From Pseudorhodoplanes sp. (GTDB lineage Bacteria; Pseudomonadota; Alphaproteobacteria; Rhizobiales; Xanthobacteraceae): DNA of 64,000 nt. The notes beneath the pieces are model-generated. The model was not told where the DNA came from, did no database searches, and saw only the letters and a list, made by a program, of their open reading frames with translations. Below are positions 8,852 through 18,695 of this stretch, one piece after another. How positions within the stretch are numbered: the stretch's first letter is position 1; each line of letters opens with the position of its first letter. The stretch lies in assembly GCA_032027085.1 (NCBI GenBank), contig JAVSMS010000001.1, positions 1,008,332 to 1,072,331 on the forward strand, in the 5' to 3' direction. Both the position numbers and the translations under genes were made by a program.

Positions 8852-9781
8852 ATGGAACTGAAAGAACTCCGCAACTTCATGCGCGTTGCGCGCGCCGGCA
8901 GCGTCAGCCGCGCCGCCGATGAGCTGCGGCTGGCGCAACCGGCCCTGAGCCGGCAAATCAGCAAGCTCGAACGCGAACTCGGCGTCTCTCTCTTCTCAAG
9001 GCATGGTCGCGGCGTGCGGCTCAGCGCAGCCGGGTCGCTATTGCTCGAACGGGCCGAGGCGATCGTGCATCTGGTCCGACAGACCAGCGACGAGATCAGG
9101 GAAGACCGATCGCTGACCGCCGGCCGCGTCACGCTTGGCGTCCCGCCCGCGGCCGGGCGGCTTCTGATCCCGACCTTCGTCGAGCAGTTCCAGAAAGCCT
9201 GGCCAAGGATCGCTCTGCATATGCGCGAAGGTGTCACCTCTTCACTGCAGGAATGGCTGCTTGAGAAGCGGATCGATATCGCCATCCTGCATAACCCGCC
9301 TCATCTGGAAGCCTTGAATATCAGCCCTGTTTTGACGGAAAGGATGCATGTCATCGCTCCGCCGCATCACGGGCCGGGCAAAAAGCCGCGCACCACGTTC
9401 CGCATTCGCGATCTTGCCGAGCTGCCACTGATCCTGCCCAGCATGGCGCACAACAATCGACGGCTGGTCGAACAGGCGGCGCTCGAACATGGCGTCCGGC
9501 TGCGCATCAGGACGGAAGTCGACAGCGTCGCGTTCGCCAAGGCGATGGTTGAGCGAGGACTCGGCTACACAATCCTGACCTACGCCGCCGTGCAGGAGGA
9601 AGTGGCGCGCAAGCGTCTCGCTGCCTATCCCATCGTGCGGCCGGCGCTATCAACCAGGGTCACGATCGTGACGCCGAGAGACCAGCCTCCCAAGACGACC
9701 CAATATGCAAGCGAGATATTGCTTGAGGTGTGCCGTATGCTGGTGCGAAGCAAGCAATGGGCGGGCGCGCAGCTTTGCTGA
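8852..9781 (+). CDS. LysR-family transcriptional regulator
   Basis: 309 residues. The N-terminal winged helix-turn-helix is MELKELRNFMRVARAGSVSR followed by AADELRLAQPALSRQISKLE. A substrate-binding domain of periplasmic-protein fold follows from about residue 90. It resembles Nac/CynR-like LysR proteins controlling catabolic operons. It lies 200 bp upstream of the Bug-type receptor gene on the same strand and probably controls that cluster in response to a carboxylate. The inducer cannot be read from sequence. Confidence 0.92.
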   Translation: MELKELRNFMRVARAGSVSRAADELRLAQPALSRQISKLERELGVSLFSRHGRGVRLSAAGSLLLERAEAIVHLVRQTSDEIREDRSLTAGRVTLGVPPAAGRLLIPTFVEQFQKAWPRIALHMREGVTSSLQEWLLEKRIDIAILHNPPHLEALNISPVLTERMHVIAPPHHGPGKKPRTTFRIRDLAELPLILPSMAHNNRRLVEQAALEHGVRLRIRTEVDSVAFAKAMVERGLGYTILTYAAVQEEVARKRLAAYPIVRPALSTRVTIVTPRDQPPKTTQYASEILLEVCRMLVRSKQWAGAQLC

Positions 9782-9981
9782 AGCTGATCATCCCGTCCTG
9801 TCATTCGTCATGCCGAGAAAGTATCGCTCGTGAACTTCAAATGAAGTTCGCCATGCACTAATCTTGTTTATTGCAACATCATTTGCCGGGTTGGCTGCCA
9901 AGTTGGTTTCGCAGCGCAGAAAGGCGAACGGCCAAACTTGTGCATTCGACGATCACCTAAGAAGACTTCGGGAGGATTGCC

Positions 9982-10950
9982 GTGAGAAGCTTGAAGATCC
10001 TGCTCATCGGACTGAGCATGCTGCTGTCCCCGGCCCTGGCCGTCGGGCAGGATTTCCCCAACAAGCCGATCAAGCTGATCGTGCCGTTCCCGGCTGGTGG
10101 GCCGAACGACATCATTGCGCGCACGGTGGGCCAGCGAATGTCGGAAATTCTCAAGCAGCCCGTCCTGATCGACAACCGCGGCGGACAGGGCGGCGTGCTC
10201 GGCACCGACTCGGTCGCGAAGGCGGAGCCGGACGGCTACACGATCGCCATCACCAGCGCCGGTGCACTCGCCATCAGCCCGAGCATGCAGGCGATCGCCT
10301 ATGACACCCTGAAAGATCTGGCGCCGGTGACACTGGTCGCCAAGGTCCCGGAGATGCTGGTGGTTGCGACCAACGTTCCGGCGAACAACATGAAGGAACT
10401 CGTTGCGCTGGCGAAATCGCAGCCGGGCAAGCTCAATTTCGCCTCCTCCGGCCCGGGCAGCCTGCCGCATCTCGCCGGTGAATTGTTCAAGCTCACCGCC
10501 AAGATCGATATCGTCCACGTGCCCTATCGCGGTGCAGCTCCCGCCGTGAATGACCTGCTGGGACAGCAGGTCCAGATGGTGTTCCTCGATCTCCCGGTCC
10601 TGCTGCCACAGGTCAAGGCCGGCAAGCTGAAACCGATCGCGATCGGCGCGCCCAAGCGCGTCCCGAGTGCCCCTGATGTGCCGACCACGACCGAAGCCGG
10701 CATGCCGGACCTGCAGACCGAGAACTGGTACGGCATGGTTGCGCCTGCAAAGACGCCGCCGGCCGTGATCGCCATTCTCAACAAGGCCGCCGTCGAAGCC
10801 ATGAAGGATCCGGGCGTCGCCTCAAAGCTTGCCGCGCAGGGCGCCACTCTGGTCGGTGACACGCCGGAGCAGTTCCGCGTCTTCATCGACAGCGAGATCA
10901 AGAAGTGGGCGAAGGTGATCAAGGACGCGGGCGTGAAGACCGACAAGTAG
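9982..10950 (+). CDS. Bug/TctC-family periplasmic substrate-binding protein
   Basis: 322 residues from GTG 9982, with a strong GGGAGGA site at 9970-9976. The signal peptide is MRSLKILLIGLSMLLSPALA with cleavage near residue 22, followed by the family hallmarks FPNKPIKLIVPFPAGGPND and the VPYRGAAPAV motif. These proteins capture carboxylates in the periplasm, normally for a TctAB membrane pair. No TctA or TctB gene is in this window, as is common for orphan Bug proteins. It neighbours a LysR regulator, an SDR and a hydrolase, pointing to uptake of an organic acid. Confidence 0.92.
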   Translation: MRSLKILLIGLSMLLSPALAVGQDFPNKPIKLIVPFPAGGPNDIIARTVGQRMSEILKQPVLIDNRGGQGGVLGTDSVAKAEPDGYTIAITSAGALAISPSMQAIAYDTLKDLAPVTLVAKVPEMLVVATNVPANNMKELVALAKSQPGKLNFASSGPGSLPHLAGELFKLTAKIDIVHVPYRGAAPAVNDLLGQQVQMVFLDLPVLLPQVKAGKLKPIAIGAPKRVPSAPDVPTTTEAGMPDLQTENWYGMVAPAKTPPAVIAILNKAAVEAMKDPGVASKLAAQGATLVGDTPEQFRVFIDSEIKKWAKVIKDAGVKTDK

Positions 10951-11060
10951 GCGGGCGCGAAGTCCTTTCGGATCACAGCCCGCTCCTCCTTCACTCCATC
11001 ACCCTGTCAGCGGCCGCAGAGCGGCCCTCGAAGGGCGAGGGCCCCGACATTGCCCGTCAT

Positions 11061-11160
11061 TCACCAATCGGCTTGTCCGAGATTGGATTCAACAGTGAGC
11101 AAGTCGGCCAGGCCGACTTGCGATGGCTCGCGCTTACGCGGCTCGCACCTCAGGATGACG
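11061..11160. repeat. Intergenic palindromic repeat, family B copy 1
   Basis: The copy contains CACCAATCGGCTTGTCCGAG followed by ATTGG, then an inverted GCAAGTCGG/CCGACTTGC pair and a CCTCAGGATGACG end. Most of these blocks recur in the same order at 45101-45257. Confidence 0.6.
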
Positions 11161-11174
11161 GATTAAGGTAATCC

Positions 11175-11972
11175 ATGTCCGGACGTCTCGCTGGAAAAGT
11201 TGCGCTCATCACCGGGGCTGGTTGCATCGGTCCCGGCTGGGGCAATGGCCGCGCCGCGGCGGTGATCTTTGCGCGCGAAGGCGCAAAAGTCTTTGCCGTC
11301 GACAAGAACCCCGACGCCATGACGGAAACGGTCGCGCTGGCGCAGGAGGCCGGTGAGATCAGCACCCACACTTGCGATGTCACCGACGACTGGCAAGTGA
11401 CGGACATGGTGCGGGCCTGCCGCGCCACTTATGGGCGCATCGATATCCTGGTGAACAATGTCGGCGGTTCCGCGCCCGGCGGCGCCGCCGAGCTTTCCGA
11501 AGAGAATTGGGACAAGCAGATCGATTACAATCTCAAAAGCATTTTCCTGACCTGCCGGCACGTGATCCCGTTCATGATCGAACAGGGCGGCGGCGCCATC
11601 GTGAATACGTCGTCGACATCGGGCATTCGCTATACCGGCTCACCGCAGGCCGCCTATGCCGCATCGAAAGCAGGCGTCATCCACTTGTCCCGCGTTACCG
11701 CCGTGCAATATGCGAGCAAAGGCATTCGCGTAAACACCGTGGTGCCGGGACAGATGCATACGCCGATGGTGGAGGCACGGCTCGCCAGGCAACGCAGCGG
11801 CGGCGACATCGAGACTTTGCTGAAGCAGCGCGTTGCGCGCATTCCGCTCGGCTTCATGGGCGACGGGCGCGACACCGCCAACGCCGCCCTGTTTCTGGCC
11901 TCCGACGAAGCGCGGTTCATTACCGGAACGGAAATCGTGGTCGATGGCGGCATGACCGCGCGCTGCGACTGA
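11175..11972 (+). CDS. SDR-family NAD(P)-dependent dehydrogenase
   Basis: 265 residues, classical short-chain dehydrogenase. The cofactor-binding stretch is ALITGAGCIGPGWGNGRAAA, which carries an insertion compared with the usual TGxxxGxG. NNVGG follows near residue 95, the catalytic serine in NTSSTSG near 143, and YAASK with the Tyr/Lys pair near 158-162. It probably oxidises or reduces a hydroxy-acid or alcohol in the pathway fed by the Bug receptor upstream. The disrupted hydrolase starts 5 bp after its stop, so they form one transcription unit. Substrate unknown. Confidence 0.9.
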   Translation: MSGRLAGKVALITGAGCIGPGWGNGRAAAVIFAREGAKVFAVDKNPDAMTETVALAQEAGEISTHTCDVTDDWQVTDMVRACRATYGRIDILVNNVGGSAPGGAAELSEENWDKQIDYNLKSIFLTCRHVIPFMIEQGGGAIVNTSSTSGIRYTGSPQAAYAASKAGVIHLSRVTAVQYASKGIRVNTVVPGQMHTPMVEARLARQRSGGDIETLLKQRVARIPLGFMGDGRDTANAALFLASDEARFITGTEIVVDGGMTARCD

Positions 11973-11977
11973 ACGCC

Positions 11978-12862
11978 ATGATTGTCGCACGCGGAGACAA
12001 TGCGCCGTCCTGCCTGCCGCCGGACCACAACCCGAAAAAGCCCGGCCTGCGCCTGCCGCCGCTGAGCTGCGATTCCCATTTCCATGTGTTCGGCCCGCGG
12101 CATGTGTTCCCTTTTGCGGCGGACCGCACATTCACGCCGCAGGACGCCCCGTAGGAAGACCTGTTCCGGCTGCACAAATTCCTCGGCTTCGAGCGCGGCG
12201 TATTCGTGCAGTCGGGCTGCCACGGCAGCGACCATGCCGTGGTGCTTGATCTTCTCGCCGCCGGAAACGGACGTTATCGCGCAGTCGGCCTGATCGATCC
12301 GTCATTTCCGAAGACCGCGTTGATGCGGCTGCACGACGCCGGCATGTGCGGCGTGCGTTTCCATTTCTTCCCGCATCTCGGCGCGCCGACGCCCGAGGCC
12401 GACATCCGCGCCGTGATCGGCATGGTGGCGCCGCTCGGCTGGCATATCGCGATCCATGTCGGAGGACAGGGCATCCTCGAGCAATACGATTTCATCGCCG
12501 CGATCGAGGCGCCGGTTGTGATTGATCACATCGGCCGCATCGATATCGGCGAGGGGCTCGACGGCAAGACCTTTTCGGCTTTGCGTCGCCTGCTCGACCG
12601 CGGCAATGTCTGGGTGAAGCTCTCCGGCGTCGACCGGATCAGCAAGCAGGGCGCCCCCTGGCGCGACGGGGTGCCATTCGCGCGCGGTCTCGCCGCGCAT
12701 GCGCCGGAGCGCGTGGTCTGGGGCACCGACTGGCCGCACCCCAACCACACCGCCATACCCAATGACGGCGAGCTGGTCGATCTTATCGCCGAGATCGCGC
12801 CGAACGAGAAAACACGGCACCTGATGCTGGTGGACAATCCGGCGAATTTGTTCGGATTTTAG
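11978..12862 (+). pseudogene. Amidohydrolase (2-pyrone-4,6-dicarboxylate hydrolase-like), interrupted by amber codon
   Basis: Reading from ATG 11978 gives a metal-dependent hydrolase of the amidohydrolase-2 type (LigI/PDC-lactonase-like): DSHFHVFGP near residues 33-41, HVGGQG, IDHIGRID and GTDWPHPN. A TAG stands at 12152-12154 (codon 59) in an otherwise uninterrupted frame of 294 codons. The sequence on both sides (TPQDAP, then EDLFRLHKFLGFERGV) fits an intact protein with a residue such as Tyr at that site, so one base change explains it. A GTG at 12206 could reinitiate translation but would lose the N-terminal metal site. It is a real pseudogene, a sequence error or, less likely, a suppressed amber. 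Confidence 0.82.
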
Positions 12863-12962
12863 TAGTCTTGGGGCGCCGCAGCCACAAGGTCGGGAAAGCG
12901 GGGCGCCCGGCCGTGGCGACATGAAACACCCGGCCTCAATTCCGATTAAACCCGCTCGTAGC

Positions 12963-12976
12963 TTGAGACAGATCAA
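12963..12976 (+). promoter_or_regulatory. FixK/FNR-type box before the Pat-like gene
   Basis: TTGAG-ACAG-ATCAA matches the FNR/FixK consensus TTGAT-N4-ATCAA at 9 of 10 positions. Its centre is about 55 bp before the ATG at 13025, and a -10-like TATCCT lies at 13003-13008, roughly where a class II FNR promoter would need it. Confidence 0.55.
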
Positions 12977-13024
12977 CACGCAGTCATTCGGCAAAGCCAT
13001 CTTATCCTGCGAGCACGATCATTC

Positions 13025-15709
13025 ATGTCCACCTACAGGCTTCAGCAACTCCTTTCGCCGCGATCCGTCGCCCTGATCGGCGCGAGCCCCCGCCGGGGCT
13101 CGCTGGGATACGCGTTGCTCAAGAATTTGAAAGACGCCGGATTTTCGGGCCCGATCTATCCCGTGAATCCGCATCATCATGAGATCGATGGCTTGAAATG
13201 CGTGCCGGCAATCGGAGACCTTGCCGAGACTCCGGACCTCATGATCGTCGCAACACCTGCCCCCACTGTTCCGTCTTTGGTCCGAGCAGCCGGCGCGAAA
13301 GGCGTTGGCGCGGCGATCATCGTGACCGCAGGGCTCGGGCATGGTCCCGATTCGCTGGCGGCGCAGAGCGAGCAGATTGCACGCCAATCCGGATTGCGCC
13401 TGCTCGGCCCAAATTGCCTCGGGCTGATTGCACCCTATGCCAAGCTTAATGGCAGTTTTGCCTCGCGCATGCCGGCGCCCGGCCATCTCGCGGTCATTTC
13501 GCAATCCGGCGCGATCGCTGCGGCGATTGCGGAATGGGGCATCACGAATGCGAGCGGCTTCTCCGCCATCGCCTCGATTGGCGATCAGATCGATGTCGAT
13601 ATCGGCGACCTGCTGGATTATTTCGCGCTCGACTCGAAGACCCGCGCAATCCTGCTCTACGTCGAGTCCATCTCACGCGCCCGCAAATTCATGTCGGCTG
13701 CCCGCGCGGCCGCACGCATCAAACCTGTCGTTGTCATAAAGGCAGGCCGTCATATTGAAGGCGCGCAAGCGGCGGCGACGCATACCGGCGCCATGGCCGG
13801 CTCCGACGCGGTCTATGGCGCCGCCTTCCGCCGCGCCGGGCTGCTGCGGGTCTTTGATATGGACGAATTGTTCGACGCCGCCGAGACGCTCAGTCATGTC
13901 AGAAACCTGAAAGGAAAGCGGCTCGCGATCCTCACCAATGGCGGCGGCATCGGCGTTCTGGCGATTGACCGGCTGCGCGATATGGGCGGTACGGTGGCAG
14001 CCGTGTCGCCGGCGATCAAGGAACGGCTGGACAGCGTGCTTCCTTCGACCTGGTCGGGCGCGAATCCTGTTGACATCGTGGGCGATGCGGGCCCCGACCG
14101 CTATGTCGCCGCACTGGAGGCTTTGCTTGCCGATCCCGCGAATGATGCGATTTTAGTCTTCAACGTTCCGACGGCCATGGCGTCGCCGCGCGAGGTCGCA
14201 CAGGCCGTGGCCAACAAGGTCGCAAGCCAGCGTTCCAGAAGTCTGCAACCCAAACCCGTCTTTACATCATGGGTCGGCGGCGACCAGACAACGGTAGACA
14301 TTTTCAATCACACCGCTATCCCGCATTATTCGACAGAGGTCGAAGCCGTTCGCGGCATGATGCACTTGGTGCGCTACCAGGAAGCCATCGCTTCCCTTAT
14401 GGAAACCCCGCCAAGTCTTCCGGACGACTTCAAGACGGACGAGAAGGCGGCGCGAAAAATCGTCGACGGGGCCTTGTCCGAGGACCGGCGCTGGCTCGAC
14501 CCTCTTGAAGTCGCCGCGTTGATGGCAGCTTATGCCATCCCGATCACGCCGACTTATCACGCCACTGATCCTGATGCGGCTGGCCGGATCGCAGCACCTC
14601 TTCTGGCCGAAGGGCAGAAGGTCGTCCTCAAGATTCATTCCCGGGACATTGTTCACAAATCGGATGTGGGCGGGGTGCGGGTCGGACTATCGTCCGCGGA
14701 TGATGTGGCGCGGGCGGCTTCCGAAATTTTCAACAACGCGAAGCGATTGCGGCCCGATGCCCGCATTGAAGGCCTCATCGTACAACCGATGATCCAGCGC
14801 AAATATGCCCGTGAACTCATTCTAGGCATTGCCACCGATCCTGTCTTTGGTCCAGTCATTCTGTTTGGCCGCGGCGGCACCGCGGTTGAAGTCATCAATG
14901 ACAAGGCACTGGCCTTGCCGCCTCTCGATTTGAACTTGGCGAACGATCTGATCGGCCAAACACGGGTCTCCCGCATCCTGTCGGCTTACCGCGATGTGCC
15001 AGCGGCCCGCCGTGAAGACATCGCCATGACGCTGGTCAAGATCTCGCAACTGGCAGCCGATCATCCGGAAATAGATGAAATCGACATCAATCCGCTGCTG
15101 GCCGACGAGCGCGGTGTTCTGGCGCTCGACGCGCGCGTGTCGGTATCCCGCAAACAGATTGCCAGGAGCCAATCCCACTTGGCGATCCGGCCCTATCCGA
15201 AAGAGTGGGAACGCGTACTTTTGCTTGCGCCGGATTGGCCGATCTTGGTACGGCCGGTCCGGCCGGAGGACGAGGGTCTGTTTACCGAATTCTTCACGCA
15301 GATATCAGACAGCGATTTGCGGCTGCGATTCTTTGCTCCGATCAAGGATTTCAGCCATTCATTCATCGCGCGGTTGACGCAAATCGACTATGCGAGATCG
15401 ATGGCGTTCGTCGCCTTCGATCAGACCTCCGGAAAGCTCCTCGGCGCGGTTCGCCTGCATGCCGACGCCAATCATGACGTCGCAGAATACGCCATCCTGG
15501 TGCGCTCGGATCTCAAGGGCCGCGGACTGGGGTGGAAGCTCATGCAGCTCGTGATCGAATATGCCAGGGCCGACGGCATCAAGCAGATCCAGGGCGAGGT
15601 GCTCCGCGAAAATACGGTCATGCTGCGGATGTGCGAAGAACTGGGCTTCAACATTGCCCCCGACCCGGACGACCAGGCTTTAAGCATCGTCAGCTATCGC
15701 CTGGCTTGA
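13025..15709 (+). CDS. Acyl-CoA synthetase (ADP-forming)-GNAT fusion, Pat/YfiQ-like
   Basis: 894 residues, the length of bacterial Pat/YfiQ proteins. A CoA-binding domain starts at residue 10 (SVALIGASPRRGSLG). A ligase CoA domain follows with HTGAMAGSD at 253-261, then an ATP-grasp domain (about 490-700) and a C-terminal GNAT acetyltransferase domain (about 735-885) with RSDLKGRGLGWKLM as the acetyl-CoA loop. Pat proteins acetylate lysines of acetyl-CoA synthetase and other enzymes. Whether the synthetase half is active here is not clear; H253 needs comparison with true ADP-forming enzymes. A FixK-type box lies 55 bp upstream. It converges on fixJ with an 11-bp gap. Confidence 0.88.
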   Translation: MSTYRLQQLLSPRSVALIGASPRRGSLGYALLKNLKDAGFSGPIYPVNPHHHEIDGLKCVPAIGDLAETPDLMIVATPAPTVPSLVRAAGAKGVGAAIIVTAGLGHGPDSLAAQSEQIARQSGLRLLGPNCLGLIAPYAKLNGSFASRMPAPGHLAVISQSGAIAAAIAEWGITNASGFSAIASIGDQIDVDIGDLLDYFALDSKTRAILLYVESISRARKFMSAARAAARIKPVVVIKAGRHIEGAQAAATHTGAMAGSDAVYGAAFRRAGLLRVFDMDELFDAAETLSHVRNLKGKRLAILTNGGGIGVLAIDRLRDMGGTVAAVSPAIKERLDSVLPSTWSGANPVDIVGDAGPDRYVAALEALLADPANDAILVFNVPTAMASPREVAQAVANKVASQRSRSLQPKPVFTSWVGGDQTTVDIFNHTAIPHYSTEVEAVRGMMHLVRYQEAIASLMETPPSLPDDFKTDEKAARKIVDGALSEDRRWLDPLEVAALMAAYAIPITPTYHATDPDAAGRIAAPLLAEGQKVVLKIHSRDIVHKSDVGGVRVGLSSADDVARAASEIFNNAKRLRPDARIEGLIVQPMIQRKYARELILGIATDPVFGPVILFGRGGTAVEVINDKALALPPLDLNLANDLIGQTRVSRILSAYRDVPAARREDIAMTLVKISQLAADHPEIDEIDINPLLADERGVLALDARVSVSRKQIARSQSHLAIRPYPKEWERVLLLAPDWPILVRPVRPEDEGLFTEFFTQISDSDLRLRFFAPIKDFSHSFIARLTQIDYARSMAFVAFDQTSGKLLGAVRLHADANHDVAEYAILVRSDLKGRGLGWKLMQLVIEYARADGIKQIQGEVLRENTVMLRMCEELGFNIAPDPDDQALSIVSYRLA

Positions 15710-15720
15710 TGCCCTGCCGG

Positions 15721-16338
15721 TCATTTCTTACTGATCAGATTGGCGGTCAGTGTCATGCGCACGAGGTCGGCCAGGCTGTTGGCTTCCATCTTTGTCATCA
15801 GATTGGCCCGATAGACTTCAACGGTGCGCGCGCTGATAGCCAGATCATAGGCAATGGTCTTGTTCGGCAGCCCGGCCACCAGGCCTTCCAGGACCTGTTT
15901 CTCTCGCGGCGACAGCGTGGCAAAGCGCTGTGCCGCCGCCGCTTGTTCGGCCGTCTGGCCGTCATCGCGCTGGCGACGGCTCAAGGCGGAGCGCACGGAC
16001 GACAGAACCGCATCCTGATCGAACGGCTTCTCCAGGAAATCGCTCGCCCCGGCCTTCATGGCCTCGACCGCGAGGGATATATCGCCGTGCCCGGTCACCA
16101 CAATGACCGGCACGGGATTCTTCGCATCCTGCAGCTTGCGCAGAAGTTCAAGGCCGTCCATGCCGGGCATGCGCATGTCGGTGATGATGCAGCCCGCCTC
16201 TTCCACGTTGAAGCTCGACAGGAACTCGATCGCCGATTCATGCTGGCGACTCTTGATCGCGGCCGTTCCCAGGAGAAAAGCCAGCGAATCCCGCACCGCC
16301 GCGTCGTCGTCGATGATGTGAACGATACTATCGGCCAT
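15721..16338 (-). CDS. fixJ: Response regulator FixJ
   Basis: 205 residues. The receiver domain has acidic residues in [12 protein letters not shown], phosphoacceptor D54 in [10 protein letters not shown], and K near 104 in LEKPFD. A LuxR-type helix-turn-helix follows ([20 protein letters not shown], then [20 protein letters not shown]). Length and sequence match FixJ. Phosphorylated by FixL at low oxygen, it should activate fixK. Its start overlaps the fixL stop by 11 bp, so the two are translationally coupled. Confidence 0.96.
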   Translation of the reverse strand: MADSIVHIIDDDAAVRDSLAFLLGTAAIKSRQHESAIEFLSSFNVEEAGCIITDMRMPGMDGLELLRKLQDAKNPVPVIVVTGHGDISLAVEAMKAGASDFLEKPFDQDAVLSSVRSALSRRQRDDGQTAEQAAAAQRFATLSPREKQVLEGLVAGLPNKTIAYDLAISARTVEVYRANLMTKMEANSLADLVRMTLTANLISKK

Positions 16339-17824
16339 CCTTCAATTCCTCGGTATCGACTAGTCTCAAGGTAAAGTGAAAGATCGTTCCTCCGCCCCGA
16401 TTGGGCTCGACCCAGATGCGGCCGCCATGCGACTCGACGATGGTTTTGGAGATCGACAGACCGACTCCCATGCCATCGCTCTTGGTCGTAATGAAGGGCT
16501 GGAACAACTGCGCATCCATCTCCGGCGGAATCCCGGAACCGGTATCCGAGACGCTGACTTGCACCATCCGGGCTGCGGCCGCCTGCGTCCAGATGGTGAG
16601 ATTGCGGTCTTTTGCACCAATCATGGCATCGATCGCGTTGCGGATCAGGTTGAGCAGCACCTGTTGTATCTGCACCTTGTCCACCAGCACCAGATCGAGA
16701 TTCCTGTCGAGATCGATGCGAACGCGAACACCCTGCTCTTTCGCACCGACCAGCGCCAGCGCGCTCGCTTCTTCGATCAGCTTGGGCAGGTTCTCGACCT
16801 TCTTTTCGCTTTCGCCGCGCGCCACGAAATCGCGCAACCTGCGGATGATCTGCCCCGCCCGCAGGGCCTGATCGCCGGCTTTTTCGATTGCATCGCGGAT
16901 GAGCGCAGCGGAAGAAGCATCGGCAGATTCAAGCAGCCGCTGCGAGCCTTTGAGATAATTCGTGATCGCAGCCAGCGGCTGGTTCAGTTCATGCGCGAGC
17001 GTGGACGCCATCTCGCCCATCGCAGTCAGTCGCGAGATGTGCACGAGCTCGGCCTGAAGCTCCTGTAAACGCGCTTCGGTTTTCTGTCGCTCCGTCAAGT
17101 CGCGGACAAAGCCGGTGAAGAAGCGCCGGTCGTTCGAGTGCATCTCGCCCACGGCAAGCTCCATGGGAAATGTCGAGCCGTCCTTGCGCTCGCCGACAAC
17201 CACGCGCCCAACGCCGATGATGCGCCGCTCCCCAGTGCGCAGATAACGGTCGATGTAACCGTCGTGCGCTTCCCGATAGGGCGAAGGCATCAGCATTTTC
17301 ACATTCTGACCGATCACCTCCGCCGCCGAATATCCAAACAGACGTTCCGCGGCATTGCTGAAGGAGCGCATGATACCGCGTTCATCAATGACCACCATCG
17401 CATCGGGCATGGTGTCGAGAATCGACCGCAGATGTGCTTCCCGTGCCGACAGCGTCTGATTGATGGTGTCGGCCTGCTGACGCGATTTCTGCACGCGGCC
17501 GCCAAGCCAGGCCATTCCGATGCCGATGCTGCAAAAAGCGATTGTGAGCGTCAGCTCACTCTGCGACAGCTCGCCTGAAAAGATACTGGCACCAAGCACG
17601 GCGCTCAGAATCGTCGCGACAAAGCCTGGCCCGAAACCGCCGAGAGCGCTCGCCACCAGCACGGCCGGCACGAAAAACAGATACGGCGGCAGATCCGGAT
17701 TGAGCGCCAGCCGCACGGCATAGGTCAGCAGCACAATGCAGATGGCGAGGGCATAGACGATGACGTCATGCCGACGGGGCATATACCGGCCGCCCGCTCT
17801 TTTCTGACTGGTCTCAGAAGCCAA
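16328..17824 (-). CDS. fixL: Oxygen-sensing histidine kinase FixL
   Basis: 498 residues. About four membrane helices occupy residues 20-108, as in Sinorhizobium FixL. The heme-PAS domain covers about 128-250: heme ligand H187 in [19 protein letters not shown] and the signalling arginine in IIGVGRVV. The phosphoacceptor is H278 in [15 protein letters not shown], followed by an HATPase_c domain with DTGSGIPP and GVGLSISK. It senses O2 through heme iron and autophosphorylates when oxygen-free. A second possible start is M15. It is divergent from fixK. Confidence 0.96.
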   Translation of the reverse strand: MASETSQKRAGGRYMPRRHDVIVYALAICIVLLTYAVRLALNPDLPPYLFFVPAVLVASALGGFGPGFVATILSAVLGASIFSGELSQSELTLTIAFCSIGIGMAWLGGRVQKSRQQADTINQTLSAREAHLRSILDTMPDAMVVIDERGIMRSFSNAAERLFGYSAAEVIGQNVKMLMPSPYREAHDGYIDRYLRTGERRIIGVGRVVVGERKDGSTFPMELAVGEMHSNDRRFFTGFVRDLTERQKTEARLQELQAELVHISRLTAMGEMASTLAHELNQPLAAITNYLKGSQRLLESADASSAALIRDAIEKAGDQALRAGQIIRRLRDFVARGESEKKVENLPKLIEEASALALVGAKEQGVRVRIDLDRNLDLVLVDKVQIQQVLLNLIRNAIDAMIGAKDRNLTIWTQAAAARMVQVSVSDTGSGIPPEMDAQLFQPFITTKSDGMGVGLSISKTIVESHGGRIWVEPNRGGGTIFHFTLRLVDTEELKDGR

Positions 17825-17918
17825 AAACGTTCATCCCGCTGTCAATTACACCCAATTTTGCTGAATCAGGCAGCATTTTCAAGTATTTACCGCAGTCCCT
17901 CGGGCGCCTCCGGGATTC

Positions 17919-17934
17919 TCCTTAGGGGTAATAT
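17919..17934. promoter_or_regulatory. Possible FixJ-type site upstream of fixK
   Basis: TCCTTAGGGGTAATAT, about 60-75 bp before the fixK start. Its complement (ATATTACCCCTAAGGA) has a loose likeness to FixJ target sequences of rhizobial fixK promoters. I compared from memory only, so this is a weak call. Confidence 0.25.
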
Positions 17935-17993
17935 CCAAATTTTAGATACGTCAAATCGACTTTATCAGGCGGATACGGACATAGGAGGAACCC

Positions 17994-18662
17994 ATGCGCC
18001 CGCATCCCCAGACCACCGCCCTCGCCGTTTCCAATACCCTGCCCCCGCGCAAAATAGCGACCTTCTTCAATTGCCCCGAGTTATTGGGCGCGACGATGTC
18101 CTTCGGGAAAGGCGCCGAAATCTACGGAGAGCATGAGCCCGCGGATTATGTCTACATGGTCGTATCCGGCACAGTGCGCAGCTACAGAATTCTGAGCGAC
18201 GGCCGCCGCCAGATCGAAGGCTTTCACTTCGCAGGCGATGTCTTCGGTCTCGATACCGGCGCCGAGCATAACTCGTCGGCCGAGGCCGTCACCGCCGCGA
18301 CCGTTCTGGTCATCCGCCGCAGCACCGTTCTCGCCGCCGCAGAGCGCGACATGACTGTTGCCAACCAACTCTGGAAGCTGACCGCGCGCCAGCTCGACCA
18401 GGCCCGCAAACATGCCCTGCTGCTGGTGAAGAGCGCGCAGGAGCGGGTTGCCGCGTTCCTTCTCGACATGGCCCGGCTGGGGACAGGGAATGCCGTGGAA
18501 TTGCCGATGTCGCGCCAGGACATTGCCGATTATCTCGGCCTGACCATCGAAACGGTGTCACGCACGCTGTCGCTGTTTCAGCAGGAAGCGTCGATCGATC
18601 TACCGAATTCGCGCCGTATCCTGCTGCGCAACCGGGGTGCATTGCATAGCCTGAATTCCTGA
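17994..18662 (+). CDS. fixK: Crp/Fnr-family regulator FixK
   Basis: 222 residues from ATG 17994, with AGGAGG at 17983-17988. A cyclic-nucleotide-type sensor fold is followed by a helix-turn-helix (SRQDIADYLGLTIETVSRTL). The E and SR residues of TIETVSR are those that in the FNR family read TTGAT-N4-ATCAA. Only one cysteine (C27) is present, so it cannot hold the FNR Fe-S cluster; this fits FixK, whose activity follows FixJ-driven expression. It lies next to fixLJ, and matching boxes are found before ccoN, pcaHG and other genes in the window. Confidence 0.93.
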   Translation: MRPHPQTTALAVSNTLPPRKIATFFNCPELLGATMSFGKGAEIYGEHEPADYVYMVVSGTVRSYRILSDGRRQIEGFHFAGDVFGLDTGAEHNSSAEAVTAATVLVIRRSTVLAAAERDMTVANQLWKLTARQLDQARKHALLLVKSAQERVAAFLLDMARLGTGNAVELPMSRQDIADYLGLTIETVSRTLSLFQQEASIDLPNSRRILLRNRGALHSLNS

Positions 18663-18695
18663 GACCAGCGTCTGCAGGTTGGGCTAGGGTGTTTA

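Noticed and set aside
11372-12154. Open frame joining the SDR region to the amber codon as one gene
   Set aside because: Its first part is the wrong frame of the SDR; only the part from 11978 belongs to the hydrolase.
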